This document shows, in pieces, positions 44,732 to 53,401 of a DNA stretch of 64,000 nucleotides. The position numbers and the translations under genes are program-made. Numbering within the stretch: the first letter of the stretch is position 1; every line of letters begins with the position of its first letter. Source of the DNA: Rhizobium sp. J15 (GTDB lineage Bacteria > Pseudomonadota > Alphaproteobacteria > Rhizobiales > Rhizobiaceae); assembly GCF_002531825.1 (NCBI RefSeq), contig NZ_NWSX01000023.1, forward strand, positions 22,403 through 86,402, read 5' to 3'. The notes beneath the pieces were generated by a model. That model saw only the letters and a list, made by a program, of their open reading frames with translations. It searched no databases and had not been told where the DNA came from.

Positions 44732-46006
44732 ATGCACATTGTCGACCGGCGGCTAAATCCGCGCGGTAAAAGTCTGGAAAATCGGCAGCGGTTCCTTCGT
44801 CGCATGAAGGGCGCCGTGCAGCAGGCGGTCAAACGTTCTCTGCAAAACCGAAACATTCGAGATGTGCTCGACGGCGGGGAAATCAGCCTGCCGATCGATG
44901 GAATGGCCGAACCGAGCTTGAGAAGGGGCGACGGCGGCATCAGCGATCATATCCTGCCCGGCAACAGGGCCTTCGTGGAAGGCGATATCCTTCCACGCCC
45001 GCCGGGCGGCAAGGGCGGGAAGCCGAAGGATGCGGGCGAAGGCGACGGCGAGGACGGCTTCCGCTTCGTGCTGACGCGCGAGGAATTCCTCGACGTTTTC
45101 CTCGACGATCTGGAACTGCCCGATCTCGCCAAGCGGCGGCTTGCCGAGACCGAGGAGGAAACGCCTTTCCGGGCCGGCTACTCCGTCTCGGGATCGCCGT
45201 CCAACATCGCCGTCGGCCGCACGACGCGGCTGGCGATGATGCGCCGCATCGCGCTCCGTCGCCCGCGTCCTCAAGAAATCGAAGACCTGCAGCGGCAGAT
45301 CGAGGAATGCGAGGACGAGGAGACCCGCCTAGGGCTCGAGGCAAAGCTGAAGATCCTGGAGGAAAAAAGCCGGCGCATTCCTTACATCGACCCGCTCGAC
45401 GTGAGGTATCGCCGCTTCGAAAACGAGCCGAAGCCGGTGGCGAAGGCCGTGATGTTCTGCCTCATGGACGTCTCGGGCTCCATGTCCGAACATATGAAGG
45501 ACCTGGCGAAGCGGTTCTACCTGCTGCTCTATCTCTTCTTGTCGAAGCGCTACAAGAAGGTGGAAATCGTCTTCATCCGCCACACCGACAGGGCCGAGGA
45601 GGTCGACGAGGAAACCTTCTTCTACGGCCCGGCGACGGGCGGCACGCTGGTCTCCAGCGCGCTGGCGGCGATGCGCGGGATCATCGCGGCGCGGTTCGAT
45701 CCGGCCGAGTGGAATATTTACGGCGCCCAGGCCTCGGACGGCGACAACGCCCATTCGGACGGAGGCCTGAGCGGCCAGCTGTTGCGGGAGATTTTGCCGC
45801 TCTGCCAGTATTTCGCCTATATCGAAGTCGGCGAAGAGGGTGGCGACTCCTCCATCTCCCGTTCGCCGCTTTGGACGCTCTATGAGGGCATCCGATCCGA
45901 ACTCCTGCCGCTTTCGATGCGTAAGGTCTGCCGGCGAAGCGAGATCTTCCCGGTTTTCCACGATCTCTTCCAGAAACGTGAGGCACAATCGAAGGTGACG
46001 CCATGA
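44732..46006 (+). CDS. yeaH: YeaH/DUF444 family VWA protein
   Basis: A 424-residue protein of the YeaH/YhbH family: MHIVDRRLNPRGKSLENRQR at the N-terminus, a glycine-rich acidic linker (about 92-110), and a von Willebrand A-type domain starting with DVSGSM at residues 246-251. It is always found with PrkA and SpoVR-like genes and probably works with the kinase. Its stop overlaps the spoVR start by four bases (ATGA). Confidence 0.92.
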   Translation: MHIVDRRLNPRGKSLENRQRFLRRMKGAVQQAVKRSLQNRNIRDVLDGGEISLPIDGMAEPSLRRGDGGISDHILPGNRAFVEGDILPRPPGGKGGKPKDAGEGDGEDGFRFVLTREEFLDVFLDDLELPDLAKRRLAETEEETPFRAGYSVSGSPSNIAVGRTTRLAMMRRIALRRPRPQEIEDLQRQIEECEDEETRLGLEAKLKILEEKSRRIPYIDPLDVRYRRFENEPKPVAKAVMFCLMDVSGSMSEHMKDLAKRFYLLLYLFLSKRYKKVEIVFIRHTDRAEEVDEETFFYGPATGGTLVSSALAAMRGIIAARFDPAEWNIYGAQASDGDNAHSDGGLSGQLLREILPLCQYFAYIEVGEEGGDSSISRSPLWTLYEGIRSELLPLSMRKVCRRSEIFPVFHDLFQKREAQSKVTP

Positions 46007-47553
46007 CCACGACGCTGAGGGCGAAAGAGCTGCTGCTGTTCGAAGGCGCCGACTGGGATTTCACGACACTGCAGCGCATTCACGATGCCTGCGAGGACAT
46101 CGCGCTCGGAGAGCTCGGCCTCGATGTCTATCCGAACCAGATCGAGGTCATCACCTCCGAGCAGATGCTCGACGCCTATTCCTCGACCGGCATGCCGCTC
46201 TTCTATCGCCACTGGTCCTTCGGCAAGCATTTCGCCCATCACGAAGCCTTCTATCGCCGCGGCATGCGCGATCTTGCCTATGAGATCGTCATCAACAGCT
46301 CGCCCTGCATCTCCTATCTGATGGAGGAGAACACGGCGACGATGCAGACGCTCGTCATCGCGCATGCGGCCTTCGGCCATAACCACTTCTTCAAAAACAA
46401 CTATCTCTTCAAGCTCTGGACCGATGCGGAAGGCATCCTCGACTATCTCGATTTCGCCAAGGGCTACATCGCCCGCTGCGAGGAACGTTACGGCGAAGTG
46501 GCGGTCGAGCGCACGCTCGACGCGGCCCATGCGCTGATGTCGCACGGGGTGCACCGCTACGCGGGCAAGAATACCGTCGATCTTCGCCAGGAGGAGAAGC
46601 GGCAGCAGGAGCGCCGCGCCCACGAAGAGCAGATGTACAACGATCTCTGGCGCACCGTGCCCGTCGGCAAGGCGAAGAAGGCGGGGGACATCGGACTGGA
46701 AAAGCGGCGGGCGGCACTCGGCCTTCCACAGGACAATATCCTGTATTTCCTTGAGAAAACCGCGCCGCGGCTGCAGCCATGGCAGCGCGAGATCCTGCGC
46801 ATCGTCCGCCATGTCGCCCAATATTTCCATCCGCAGCGGCAGACCAAGGTGATGAACGAGGGAACCGCCACCTATGTCCATTACCAGATCATGAACCGGC
46901 TTCACGATCGCGGGCAGATCAGCGACGGAAACTTCCTGGAATTCCTGAAATCGCATGCCAATGTCGTGTTCCAGCCGAATTACGACGACCGGCGGTTCTC
47001 GGGCTTCAATCCCTATGCGCTCGGTTTTGCGATGATGCAGGATATCGAGCGGATCGTAACGTCGCCGACGGACGAGGACCGCGCGTGGTTCCCCGATATC
47101 GCGGGACGCGGCGATGCGATGGGCGTGCTGCGCGACATCTGGGCCAATTACCGGGACGAGAGCTTCATCAGCCAGTTTCTGAGCCCGAACCTGATGCGGC
47201 AGCTCAGGCTGTTCCATCTCTATGACGATCCGGAGCAGACCGAAGGCATACTGGTTTCGGCGATCCACAACGAGCGCGGTTATCTCCGCATCCGCCGCCA
47301 GCTCTCCCGCGAATACGATATCGGCTGGACCGATCCGGCCATCGACATCGTCGACGTCGACCTCGCCGGCGACCGCCGCCTGCTCTTGCAGCACATCGTC
47401 ATGAACGGCTGCTATCTCCAGGAAACCGACATGAAGCAGGTGCTGCAGCATCTCGCCGATCTCTGGGGCTACGACGTCCTGCTTCAGGAAATCGACGGCT
47501 CGAACGTCGTGGCGAGGGAGCATACGGCAAGCCCGCGCAAGATCGTTCAGTGA
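46003..47553 (+). CDS. SpoVR family protein (YcgB)
   Basis: A 516-residue cytoplasmic protein of the SpoVR/YcgB family: LLFEGADWDFTTLQRIHDAC, YRHWSFGKHFAHHEAFYRRG, and HAAFGHNHFFKNNYLFKLW in the N-terminal half. In Bacillus the homologue affects cortex formation; in Gram-negatives the role is unclear. It is the last gene of the prkA-yeaH-spoVR operon, coupled to yeaH by overlap. Confidence 0.93.
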   Translation: MTTTLRAKELLLFEGADWDFTTLQRIHDACEDIALGELGLDVYPNQIEVITSEQMLDAYSSTGMPLFYRHWSFGKHFAHHEAFYRRGMRDLAYEIVINSSPCISYLMEENTATMQTLVIAHAAFGHNHFFKNNYLFKLWTDAEGILDYLDFAKGYIARCEERYGEVAVERTLDAAHALMSHGVHRYAGKNTVDLRQEEKRQQERRAHEEQMYNDLWRTVPVGKAKKAGDIGLEKRRAALGLPQDNILYFLEKTAPRLQPWQREILRIVRHVAQYFHPQRQTKVMNEGTATYVHYQIMNRLHDRGQISDGNFLEFLKSHANVVFQPNYDDRRFSGFNPYALGFAMMQDIERIVTSPTDEDRAWFPDIAGRGDAMGVLRDIWANYRDESFISQFLSPNLMRQLRLFHLYDDPEQTEGILVSAIHNERGYLRIRRQLSREYDIGWTDPAIDIVDVDLAGDRRLLLQHIVMNGCYLQETDMKQVLQHLADLWGYDVLLQEIDGSNVVAREHTASPRKIVQ

Positions 47554-47612
47554 TCGGATTTGCCCGGGCGCGGCGGGGGACCTCTTGATACCTGCCGGCT
47601 GCCGGTTCATAT

Positions 47613-47629
47613 CGTGATAGCCAATCACG
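47613..47629. promoter_or_regulatory. Palindrome upstream of the AbrB-type gene
   Basis: CGTGAT and ATCACG (47613-47618 and 47624-47629) form a perfect 6-5-6 inverted repeat 15 bases before the start codon. This is where an antitoxin autorepressor would bind. No convincing -10 hexamer is visible. Confidence 0.45.
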
Positions 47630-47643
47630 GTACGGGGGGCTTC

Positions 47644-47907
47644 ATGGCGAGGAATACGGCCAAGATTTTCACAATCGGCCGCAGCCAGGTTGTCAGACTC
47701 CCCAGTGAGTTCCGCTTCGAGGGAAACGAAGTGTTCGTGCGCCGCGATCCCAAGTCCGGCGACGTCATTCTGTCGCGCAAGCCCGTTTCATGGGACGGTC
47801 TCTTCGAACTCTATGGCAAGAACCAGGTTGAGAACGATTTCCTCGGAGCGGCCGACCGCCGCCAATCCACGCAAGACCACGACCCGTTCGAGGGCTGGAA
47901 GGAATGA
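47644..47907 (+). CDS. AbrB/VapB-type antitoxin, apparently without toxin
   Basis: An 87-residue protein with an N-terminal SpoVT/AbrB swapped-hairpin fold (AKIFTIGRSQVVRLPSEFRF, then EGNEVFVRRDPKSGDVILS) and an acidic, flexible C-terminus (LYGKNQVENDFLGAADRRQS). This is the design of VapB antitoxins, whose tail blocks a PIN-domain VapC. The next plus-strand frame (ATG 47904, overlapping the stop) codes for only 29 residues with no PIN motif, and a MFS gene follows on the other strand. It may be a solitary antitoxin or plain transcription factor. Confidence 0.75.
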   Translation: MARNTAKIFTIGRSQVVRLPSEFRFEGNEVFVRRDPKSGDVILSRKPVSWDGLFELYGKNQVENDFLGAADRRQSTQDHDPFEGWKE

Positions 47908-47980
47908 CCGCGCGTGAACGCTCGAGGACCCGACGACCGGTCGATGTTCGACAGCGGCAGCGCCGCCCTCGCGTGACCCG

Positions 47981-49192
47981 TCACGAGGCGTAGGCCGGCC
48001 GGGCCGCGCGCCAGACCAGGGGAACCAGAACCAGGGCCACCGCCGGAAGCACGATCCAGTTGATCGTTTCCCAGCCGGAGCTGTGCAGCAGTGAGCCCGA
48101 TGAGAAGGAGGCGCAGGCGACCGTTCCGAAGACGAGGAAGTCGTTTGCGCCCTGAACCTTGCTGCGTTCGGCCGGCGTGTGGCAGTCGGCCACCATGGCG
48201 GTGGCGCCGATGAAGCCGAAGTTCCAGCCGATCCCGAGCAGGACGAGCGAAATCCAGAAATGGGCGATGTCGAAGCCGGAAAGCGCAACCGCCGCCGAGC
48301 TGCCGATCAGCAGCAGGCCGACGGCCGCCACCCGCTCCTTGCCGAAGCGCACCATCAACCGCCCGGTCACGAAGCTCGGCCCGTACATGGCCAGGATGTG
48401 CCACTGGATGCCGAGCGCGGCCTGGTCGATCGAATGGCCGTGCCCCACAATGGCGATCGGGGAGGCGGTCATCACGAAGGTCATCAGCCCGTAGGAGACG
48501 ACGCCCGTCGCGATCGCCAGGAGATAACGCGGCGATGAGAGGATCTGGAACAGCGGACGCTCCGCATGGCTTTCCCGGCCCACGCTTTTCTGCGGCGACG
48601 ATGTGCGCAGCAGAAAGAGGATCGGGAAGGCCAGCGCGGCGAGGGCGGCCTGGCTGACGAAGCTTCCTGCGAAGGGCGTTCCCGGAACCGCATCACGCGT
48701 CCAGATGACGAGCTGCGGCCCGATGATCGCGGCCGCGAGGCCGCCGATCATCACACGGGCGATCGCTCTCTGGCTCTCGGCGCCGGTGGCATTGTCGGTC
48801 GCGGCGAAACGGTAGCTCTGCACGTAGGACGAATAGAAGCCGGCAAGGCAGGTGCCGAGGCAGAAGACGATGAAGCTGCCGAGCACGATGCCGGCCGCGG
48901 CGATCAGGCCGGAGACGGCGCCGATCATCGTGCCGAGCAGATAGCCCGCCCGCCGCCCGAAGCGGCGCATTACATAGGCTGCCGGCAGGGTTCCGAGCGC
49001 CAGCCCGAGATTGAGCAGGCTGACAGGCAGGGTGATGAGATCGGGATCGGGCGACAGATGCTGCCCCACGAGCCCGCCGAGCGAAACGACCACGGGCGCG
49101 TTCGCGCCGCCGAAGGCCTGGGCGAGCGTCAGGATCCATGAGTTGCGCCTTGCGATCTCAGGGTCTGCCGAAACTTGCTGGATGACGTTCAT
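47981..49192 (-). CDS. MFS transporter
   Basis: A 403-residue major facilitator with about 12 membrane segments. The loop between segments 2 and 3 reads AYVMRRFGRRAGYLLG, the usual G-x-x-x-D/R-R-x-G-R type. It is the last gene of a four-gene operon and overlaps the amine oxidase gene by four bases (ATGA). Direction (uptake or export) and substrate cannot be read from the sequence; linkage suggests the substrate or product of the oxidase. Confidence 0.85.
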   Translation of the reverse strand: MNVIQQVSADPEIARRNSWILTLAQAFGGANAPVVVSLGGLVGQHLSPDPDLITLPVSLLNLGLALGTLPAAYVMRRFGRRAGYLLGTMIGAVSGLIAAAGIVLGSFIVFCLGTCLAGFYSSYVQSYRFAATDNATGAESQRAIARVMIGGLAAAIIGPQLVIWTRDAVPGTPFAGSFVSQAALAALAFPILFLLRTSSPQKSVGRESHAERPLFQILSSPRYLLAIATGVVSYGLMTFVMTASPIAIVGHGHSIDQAALGIQWHILAMYGPSFVTGRLMVRFGKERVAAVGLLLIGSSAAVALSGFDIAHFWISLVLLGIGWNFGFIGATAMVADCHTPAERSKVQGANDFLVFGTVACASFSSGSLLHSSGWETINWIVLPAVALVLVPLVWRAARPAYAS

Positions 49193-50292
49193 TCTCTATC
49201 CATCTTGGACCGGATCTCGGCGACCGCCCGCTTGGCGGCGATGACGGCGCCGGCGAGATAGCCGGGTTCGGTTTCGCTGGTCTCGCTTCCGGCCAGCAGA
49301 AGGCGGGCTTCCCATGGACCGGATACCCAGCGCGGGCTTCCTGGTATGGGATGTCCGCCGCCGGAACGGTCCGCTGCGGTCGACGTCAGCGAATCGGCAG
49401 CCCAATCCTTCAGCAGGGTTGCGCCCGGGGCAAGCGCATCGGGGCCGAAAAGTCTCGCAAGCTGTGCGAGGCATGCCTGCTTCAAAACCTCCTCGCCAAG
49501 CGCGGCGCGCTGATCCGCCCCGACGCCAAGGAAGCCGAAGAGCGCGGCCTTGCCCGAGGCGGTTGTCGCATCGTGGATTTCGACCAGCGGCCCGACCATG
49601 CTCTGCGCCGTGCCGGAGAGGCCGTTTACGCGCCAGAAGGGCTTGTCGTAGATCGCGAAGAACTTTGCATGCGGCGCCATCCATGTCGGCGTGTCGCGCC
49701 AGCGGGCGGCGGTTGCCGGATCCTGCGGGGGCGTAAACGTGACCGCCGCCTCCAGGAGCCGCGGCGGCAGGGCGGCGACGACGATTTCCGCATGCAGGCT
49801 CTCCGCGCTGCCCTCGCGCGTCTGGACGGTGAGCCGGACGCCGTCTTCGGCGAGGTCCATCGCCGTCACCTTCGTGTCGAGAAGGATGCGCTCGGCGGGA
49901 AGCTGGCCCGAAAGCGCGCGGATCGCCGCCGCCGTTCCGCTTGCGAGCCGCATCGATTGCTGGTCCAGCGCCGCCGGCAGATAGCGCTGCGGCTTCTCGC
50001 GCGACATGCGTTCGAAGACGACCGCTCCCTCGCTGTTCTGGCCGAAGGAGCGAAGCCCGAGTTCCGCGACGAGCGCCGCCATGGCCGGCTGCATCTCGGG
50101 CCAGTACCATGAAGGGCCGAGATCGAAGCCGTCTTCGGCCGGCATGCCTGAAGCATCGGCGGTCAGGATGCGGCCGCCGAGCCGGCCACGCGCTTCTACC
50201 AGCATGGTGTCGATGCCGGATGCATGGAGCGCGCGCGCCGCATAGAGCCCGGCGAGACCGCCGCCGACGACGGCCACTTTGCAAGCCTTCAT
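49189..50292 (-). CDS. FAD-dependent amine oxidase
   Basis: A 367-residue flavoprotein of the flavin monoamine oxidase family. It has a Rossmann FAD motif VVGGGLAGLYAAR (GGGLAG at 10-15), Glu33 in EARGRLGGR, and the C-terminal LLLAGSETSETEPGYLAGAV FAD stretch. It is slightly short for the family. It should oxidise an amine or a related compound; the substrate is unknown. It lies between a cupin gene (one base away) and a MFS gene (overlapping). Confidence 0.85.
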   Translation of the reverse strand: MKACKVAVVGGGLAGLYAARALHASGIDTMLVEARGRLGGRILTADASGMPAEDGFDLGPSWYWPEMQPAMAALVAELGLRSFGQNSEGAVVFERMSREKPQRYLPAALDQQSMRLASGTAAAIRALSGQLPAERILLDTKVTAMDLAEDGVRLTVQTREGSAESLHAEIVVAALPPRLLEAAVTFTPPQDPATAARWRDTPTWMAPHAKFFAIYDKPFWRVNGLSGTAQSMVGPLVEIHDATTASGKAALFGFLGVGADQRAALGEEVLKQACLAQLARLFGPDALAPGATLLKDWAADSLTSTAADRSGGGHPIPGSPRWVSGPWEARLLLAGSETSETEPGYLAGAVIAAKRAVAEIRSKMDRE

Positions 50293-50293
50293 T

Positions 50294-50995
50294 TCACTTG
50301 TCCTTGGGGAGTTCGGGATTGTCGAAGAGGCAGACGTCCTGATGCAGGAGCGGCGCGGATTTATACCAGACGCGGGCGCCTTGCCCTCCTGTCCTGGCGT
50401 GAAGCGGCTGCCCGGCCGGCAGGCGAAGCCAGCTCCAGCGGCCGAGCGCGTCGCCCGCTTCGGTAAAGCCGCCGTCGATCACCAGCAGTTCCAAGCCTCT
50501 AGGGTTGGCGACCTCGACACCGGCATCCGGGCGCCAATCCTCCAGCATCACCCGCTCGTCCGACCCGTCGAAAAGTATCCTCGACGAGGCGACGCCGGCC
50601 CGCGGCTCGGATGGCCGGCCTTCGCCGGGCAGGCGGACGATGCGTTCGCGATCGGTGGCCTTGAACTGCCAGAGCTTGACCAGGATCGTGCATCCGCGCT
50701 CGCTCCGCGGCGCATGGCCTGACCCGGGCGGGTTGCGGACATAGCTGCCGGCGGGGAAATCGCCGCTCTCGTCCTGAAAGACGCCGTCGAGGACGAAAAA
50801 CTCCTCTCCGCCAGGATGGCGATGGTGCGAGAACCGGCTTTCGCTGATGTAGCGGACGATCGATGTCGCGCGGGCCTTCTCGCCGCCGATCCTGAAGAGC
50901 ATGCGGCGATCGACGCCCTTTATCGGGCTCGGCACCCAGTCGAGCGCTGCGGCATGGATGAGGGTGCGCCTGGAGAGATCTTCGTTCAAAAGCAT
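50294..50995 (-). CDS. Cupin protein, ChrR-like
   Basis: A 233-residue protein with two cupin domains. The first has SRFSHHRHPGGEEFFVLDGVF and GSYVRNPPGSGHAP, the metal-binding motifs of ChrR-type cupins (histidines, glutamate and a final histidine). The second is weaker (RGLELLVIDGGFTEAG). No zinc-binding anti-sigma domain is attached, so it is more likely a dioxygenase-like or sensing cupin than an anti-sigma factor. ATG 50995 sits one base after the SDR stop. Confidence 0.8.
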   Translation of the reverse strand: MLLNEDLSRRTLIHAAALDWVPSPIKGVDRRMLFRIGGEKARATSIVRYISESRFSHHRHPGGEEFFVLDGVFQDESGDFPAGSYVRNPPGSGHAPRSERGCTILVKLWQFKATDRERIVRLPGEGRPSEPRAGVASSRILFDGSDERVMLEDWRPDAGVEVANPRGLELLVIDGGFTEAGDALGRWSWLRLPAGQPLHARTGGQGARVWYKSAPLLHQDVCLFDNPELPKDK

Positions 50996-50996
50996 G

Positions 50997-51741
50997 TCAA
51001 AGCTCCGATCTGCCGCCGTCGACGACGATCTCCGCTCCGAGCATATAGCTCGAAGCCTCGCTTGCCAGGAAGAGCACGGCGGCCGCAATCTCCTCCGGCC
51101 TGCCCATGCGCCCGAGCGGCACCTGCGCGCCGACCCGGTCGGCATAGGCGCGGAACTCTTCCTCGCTCTGGTTCTTGCCGATGGATCGGCGTCTCGATCG
51201 AACCGGGGCTGACGGCATTGACCCTGATCTTCCTGTCGAGCAGTTCCGCCGACATCGTTCGGGCGAAGGAGCGGACCGCCGCCTTGGAGGCGGACAGGAT
51301 TGCCCGGCCCGGCGTTCCGACCTGGTTGAGCCAGGAGGTGTTGAGGACGATCGAGCCGCCCTCGCGCATCAGCGGCAGCATTGCCTGCACCGTGAAGAAG
51401 ACGCCCTTGACGTTCACATCCATGATCTTGTGATAGGTGGCCTCGTCCGTCGTCGCGAGCGGCGTGCCGAGGGCGGCGCCCGCATTCGCGAACAGGATGT
51501 CCAGCGATCCGAACGCCTCTTTTATCCTGCCGCTTGCCAGAATCAGATCCTCGCGGGAGGAAACGTCCGCCTGGATCGGGAGGACATCGCCGCCGAGTTC
51601 GGTGGCCGCAAGGGCGAGCTTTTCCTCAGACCGTCCCGTGATCGCGATGCGGGCGCCGTTGTCGCGCAGCATCCGCGCGGCCGCGAGGCCGATGCCGCTC
51701 GAACCGCCGGTCACCAATGCGGTCTTTCCTGTCAGAACCAT
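50997..51741 (-). pseudogene. Short-chain dehydrogenase, frameshifted
   Basis: The 5-prime part (51741 down to about 51180) encodes a normal SDR N-terminus: TGGSSGIG at 11-18, FANAG near 84-88, NTS near 134-136 and VNAVSPGSIETPIH. The frame then shifts by one base: the rest, KNQSEEEFRAYADRVG to YMLGAEIVVDGG, continues in another frame to a stop at 50997-50999. Removing one base at GCCGATG (51177-51183) restores a continuous protein of about 247 residues. Lys153 lies in LSASK, so the usual catalytic Tyr is Leu149. Either a broken gene or a sequencing error. Confidence 0.8.
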
Positions 51742-51841
51742 GCGTCAATCCTCTTGTTCGCGGCGAGTCTAGCGCGGGGATTTGCGTTCGCGAGGAAAAG
51801 ACGCCATATCGGATAGAAAGAAAAACTTTGTCGTGAAGGGC

Positions 51842-52753
51842 ATGAGAAACCTCACCAGACTACGCTCGCTTCAGGCGCTGGAGGCCTCCGCCCGGCATGG
51901 CAGCTTCGTCGGGGCGGCCACCGAACTCGACGTCACGCCGCCGGCCGTCGGTCAGCTTGTCCGCTCGCTCGAGGATTGGGTCGGATATCCATTGTTCCGG
52001 AGAAGCCGCTCCGGCGCGGAGCGCCTGACGCCGGTCGACGAGGCGCAGGACGCCCTTGAAGACATCGCCCAGGGGCTCGACCTTCTCGAATCCGGCCTTC
52101 GGAAGCTGCGCGGCCGCAAGGCCCGCTCGGTCGTGGTGGTGACGGCCTCGCAGGCACTGGTCGCCAACTGGCTCATTTCCCGGCTCGAAGATTTTTCCTC
52201 GGCCTATCCCGGCATCGACGTCCGGCTCGACGTTTCGGACCGGGTCATCGATCTCGCCCAGGGCGAGGCGGATATCGGTATCAGATGCGGCCTCGGTTCC
52301 TGGAAGGGCGTGCGGTCCACCTTCCTGATGGGCGAGGAGATCATCGCCGTCTGCCATAACCGGCTCCTGCCTGCCGATCGCGACGCGACCGCAGGATGGA
52401 TCGCCGAGCAGACGCTGATCCACGACGGAACGCCGCATCCCGGCGGCGACTTTCCGAGCTGGGGCGAGTGGCTTGCCCGATCCGGCGCCAATCAGGCGCC
52501 CGCCGACGGCGGCCTGAAGATCAACTCGACCGCCGCCGTCATCCACGCGGCGGTCGCGGCAAGAGGGGTCGCCCTCGTGCGCAAGGCGCTCGTGGCGCAG
52601 GAATTGGACAGCGGCCGATTGGTGCATCTGCTGCCGGAGGTTCGCTGGCCGGTCAAATGGGCCTATTATATCGTGGCCGCGCCGAAGGCTCTGCGGCGGC
52701 ATGAAGTCGCCGCGTTTCACGACTGGCTGGCAGGACGCTCCCTGCAGCGGTGA
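51842..52753 (+). CDS. LysR family transcriptional regulator
   Basis: A 303-residue regulator with an N-terminal winged helix (RSLQALEASARHGSFVGAAT, then ELDVTPPAVGQLVRSLED) and a substrate-binding domain resembling the GcvA group (ADIGIRCGLGSWKG). It is divergent from the SDR-cupin-oxidase-MFS operon with a 100-base gap, the typical layout for a LysR regulator that controls the neighbour in response to an effector. ATG 51842 was used; GTG 51833 is an alternative. Confidence 0.88.
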   Translation: MRNLTRLRSLQALEASARHGSFVGAATELDVTPPAVGQLVRSLEDWVGYPLFRRSRSGAERLTPVDEAQDALEDIAQGLDLLESGLRKLRGRKARSVVVVTASQALVANWLISRLEDFSSAYPGIDVRLDVSDRVIDLAQGEADIGIRCGLGSWKGVRSTFLMGEEIIAVCHNRLLPADRDATAGWIAEQTLIHDGTPHPGGDFPSWGEWLARSGANQAPADGGLKINSTAAVIHAAVAARGVALVRKALVAQELDSGRLVHLLPEVRWPVKWAYYIVAAPKALRRHEVAAFHDWLAGRSLQR

Positions 52754-52755
52754 TC

Positions 52756-52777
52756 GCGGGCGGCCGATGCCGCCCGC
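52756..52777. terminator. Hairpin between lysR and ridA-like gene
   Basis: GCGGGCGGC (52756-52764) and GCCGCCCGC (52769-52777) form a perfect nine-base-pair stem with loop CGAT between two convergent genes. No long T run follows, so terminator activity is uncertain. Confidence 0.5.
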
Positions 52778-53265
52778 TATTCCAGCATCACGACGGCTTC
52801 GACTTCGAAGAGCATGGGGTCGATGGCGAGCTTGGGCACGGGGATCAGCGTCTGCGCCGGCAATGCGTCGCCGAACATCTCCTTGACGTTCCTGGTCAGC
52901 ACCTCGAGCTTGGACATGTCGTGATCGACCACGAAGACCGTGAGTTTGGCGACCTGATCCGGCCTTGCGCCAAGCGCATCGAGGGCGGCGCTGAGGTTTG
53001 CGTAGGCCTGCTTCACCTGTACCGCGAATTCGGGCGACAAGGCTCCGGTACTGTCCTGGCCGCCCTGTCCGGAGATGTAGGCCAGCCGCGTCTGGCGAGG
53101 CACGATGACCGCGGTGCTGTAGCCGTTCGGCGTCGGGTCGTAGAGGGTCTGCGGATTGACGATGGTCAGCTTGCGATCATCCGCGTTCGCCGTCGTCATG
53201 CTTTGAATTCCTGTCGTCATGATGATGATGCCTCCAATGAGCAGATGCTTGATTGCGCGTGACAT
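52777..53265 (-). CDS. Exported RidA-like protein
   Basis: A 162-residue YjgF/RidA-fold protein with an N-terminal signal peptide (HLLIGGIIIMTTGIQSMTTA, then NA), so probably periplasmic. LAYISGQGGQDSTGALS and AYANLSAALDALGA are typical. The arginine that RidA enzymes use for imine deamination (in E. coli VARLP) is lysine here (VPKLA), so it likely lacks that activity, as in several Rid subfamilies. It is divergent from a TetR gene with a twin-palindrome operator between them. Confidence 0.85.
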   Translation of the reverse strand: MSRAIKHLLIGGIIIMTTGIQSMTTANADDRKLTIVNPQTLYDPTPNGYSTAVIVPRQTRLAYISGQGGQDSTGALSPEFAVQVKQAYANLSAALDALGARPDQVAKLTVFVVDHDMSKLEVLTRNVKEMFGDALPAQTLIPVPKLAIDPMLFEVEAVVMLE

Positions 53266-53286
53266 GGTTTCCCCTGCAGGATCGAA

Positions 53287-53336
53287 TTGACTCGTACGAT
53301 GTACGACTGGATGGCATCGTACATCGTACGAGTCAA
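53287..53336. promoter_or_regulatory. Twin TetR-type operator in a 20-base perfect inverted repeat
   Basis: TTGACTCGTACGATGTACGA at 53287-53306 is repeated in exact reverse complement at 53317-53336, with CTGGATGGCA between. Each arm contains its own dyad, TCGTAC-GAT-GTACGA (53292-53306) and TCGTAC-ATC-GTACGA (53317-53331), which is the size and form of a TetR-family operator. The TTGACT hexamers at both ends could be -35 elements for ridA and tetR, so binding would block both. Confidence 0.8.
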
Positions 53337-53401
53337 CTGTTCGGGATCGACATTCCCCAAGTCTCGGCTTAAATCGGCATAGTGATCGGCAGGGAAGACG
53401 G

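Noticed and set aside
47904..47993. A 29-codon frame after the AbrB-type gene as a toxin
   Set aside because: It is too short and has no PIN-domain residues; it overlaps the end of the MFS gene.
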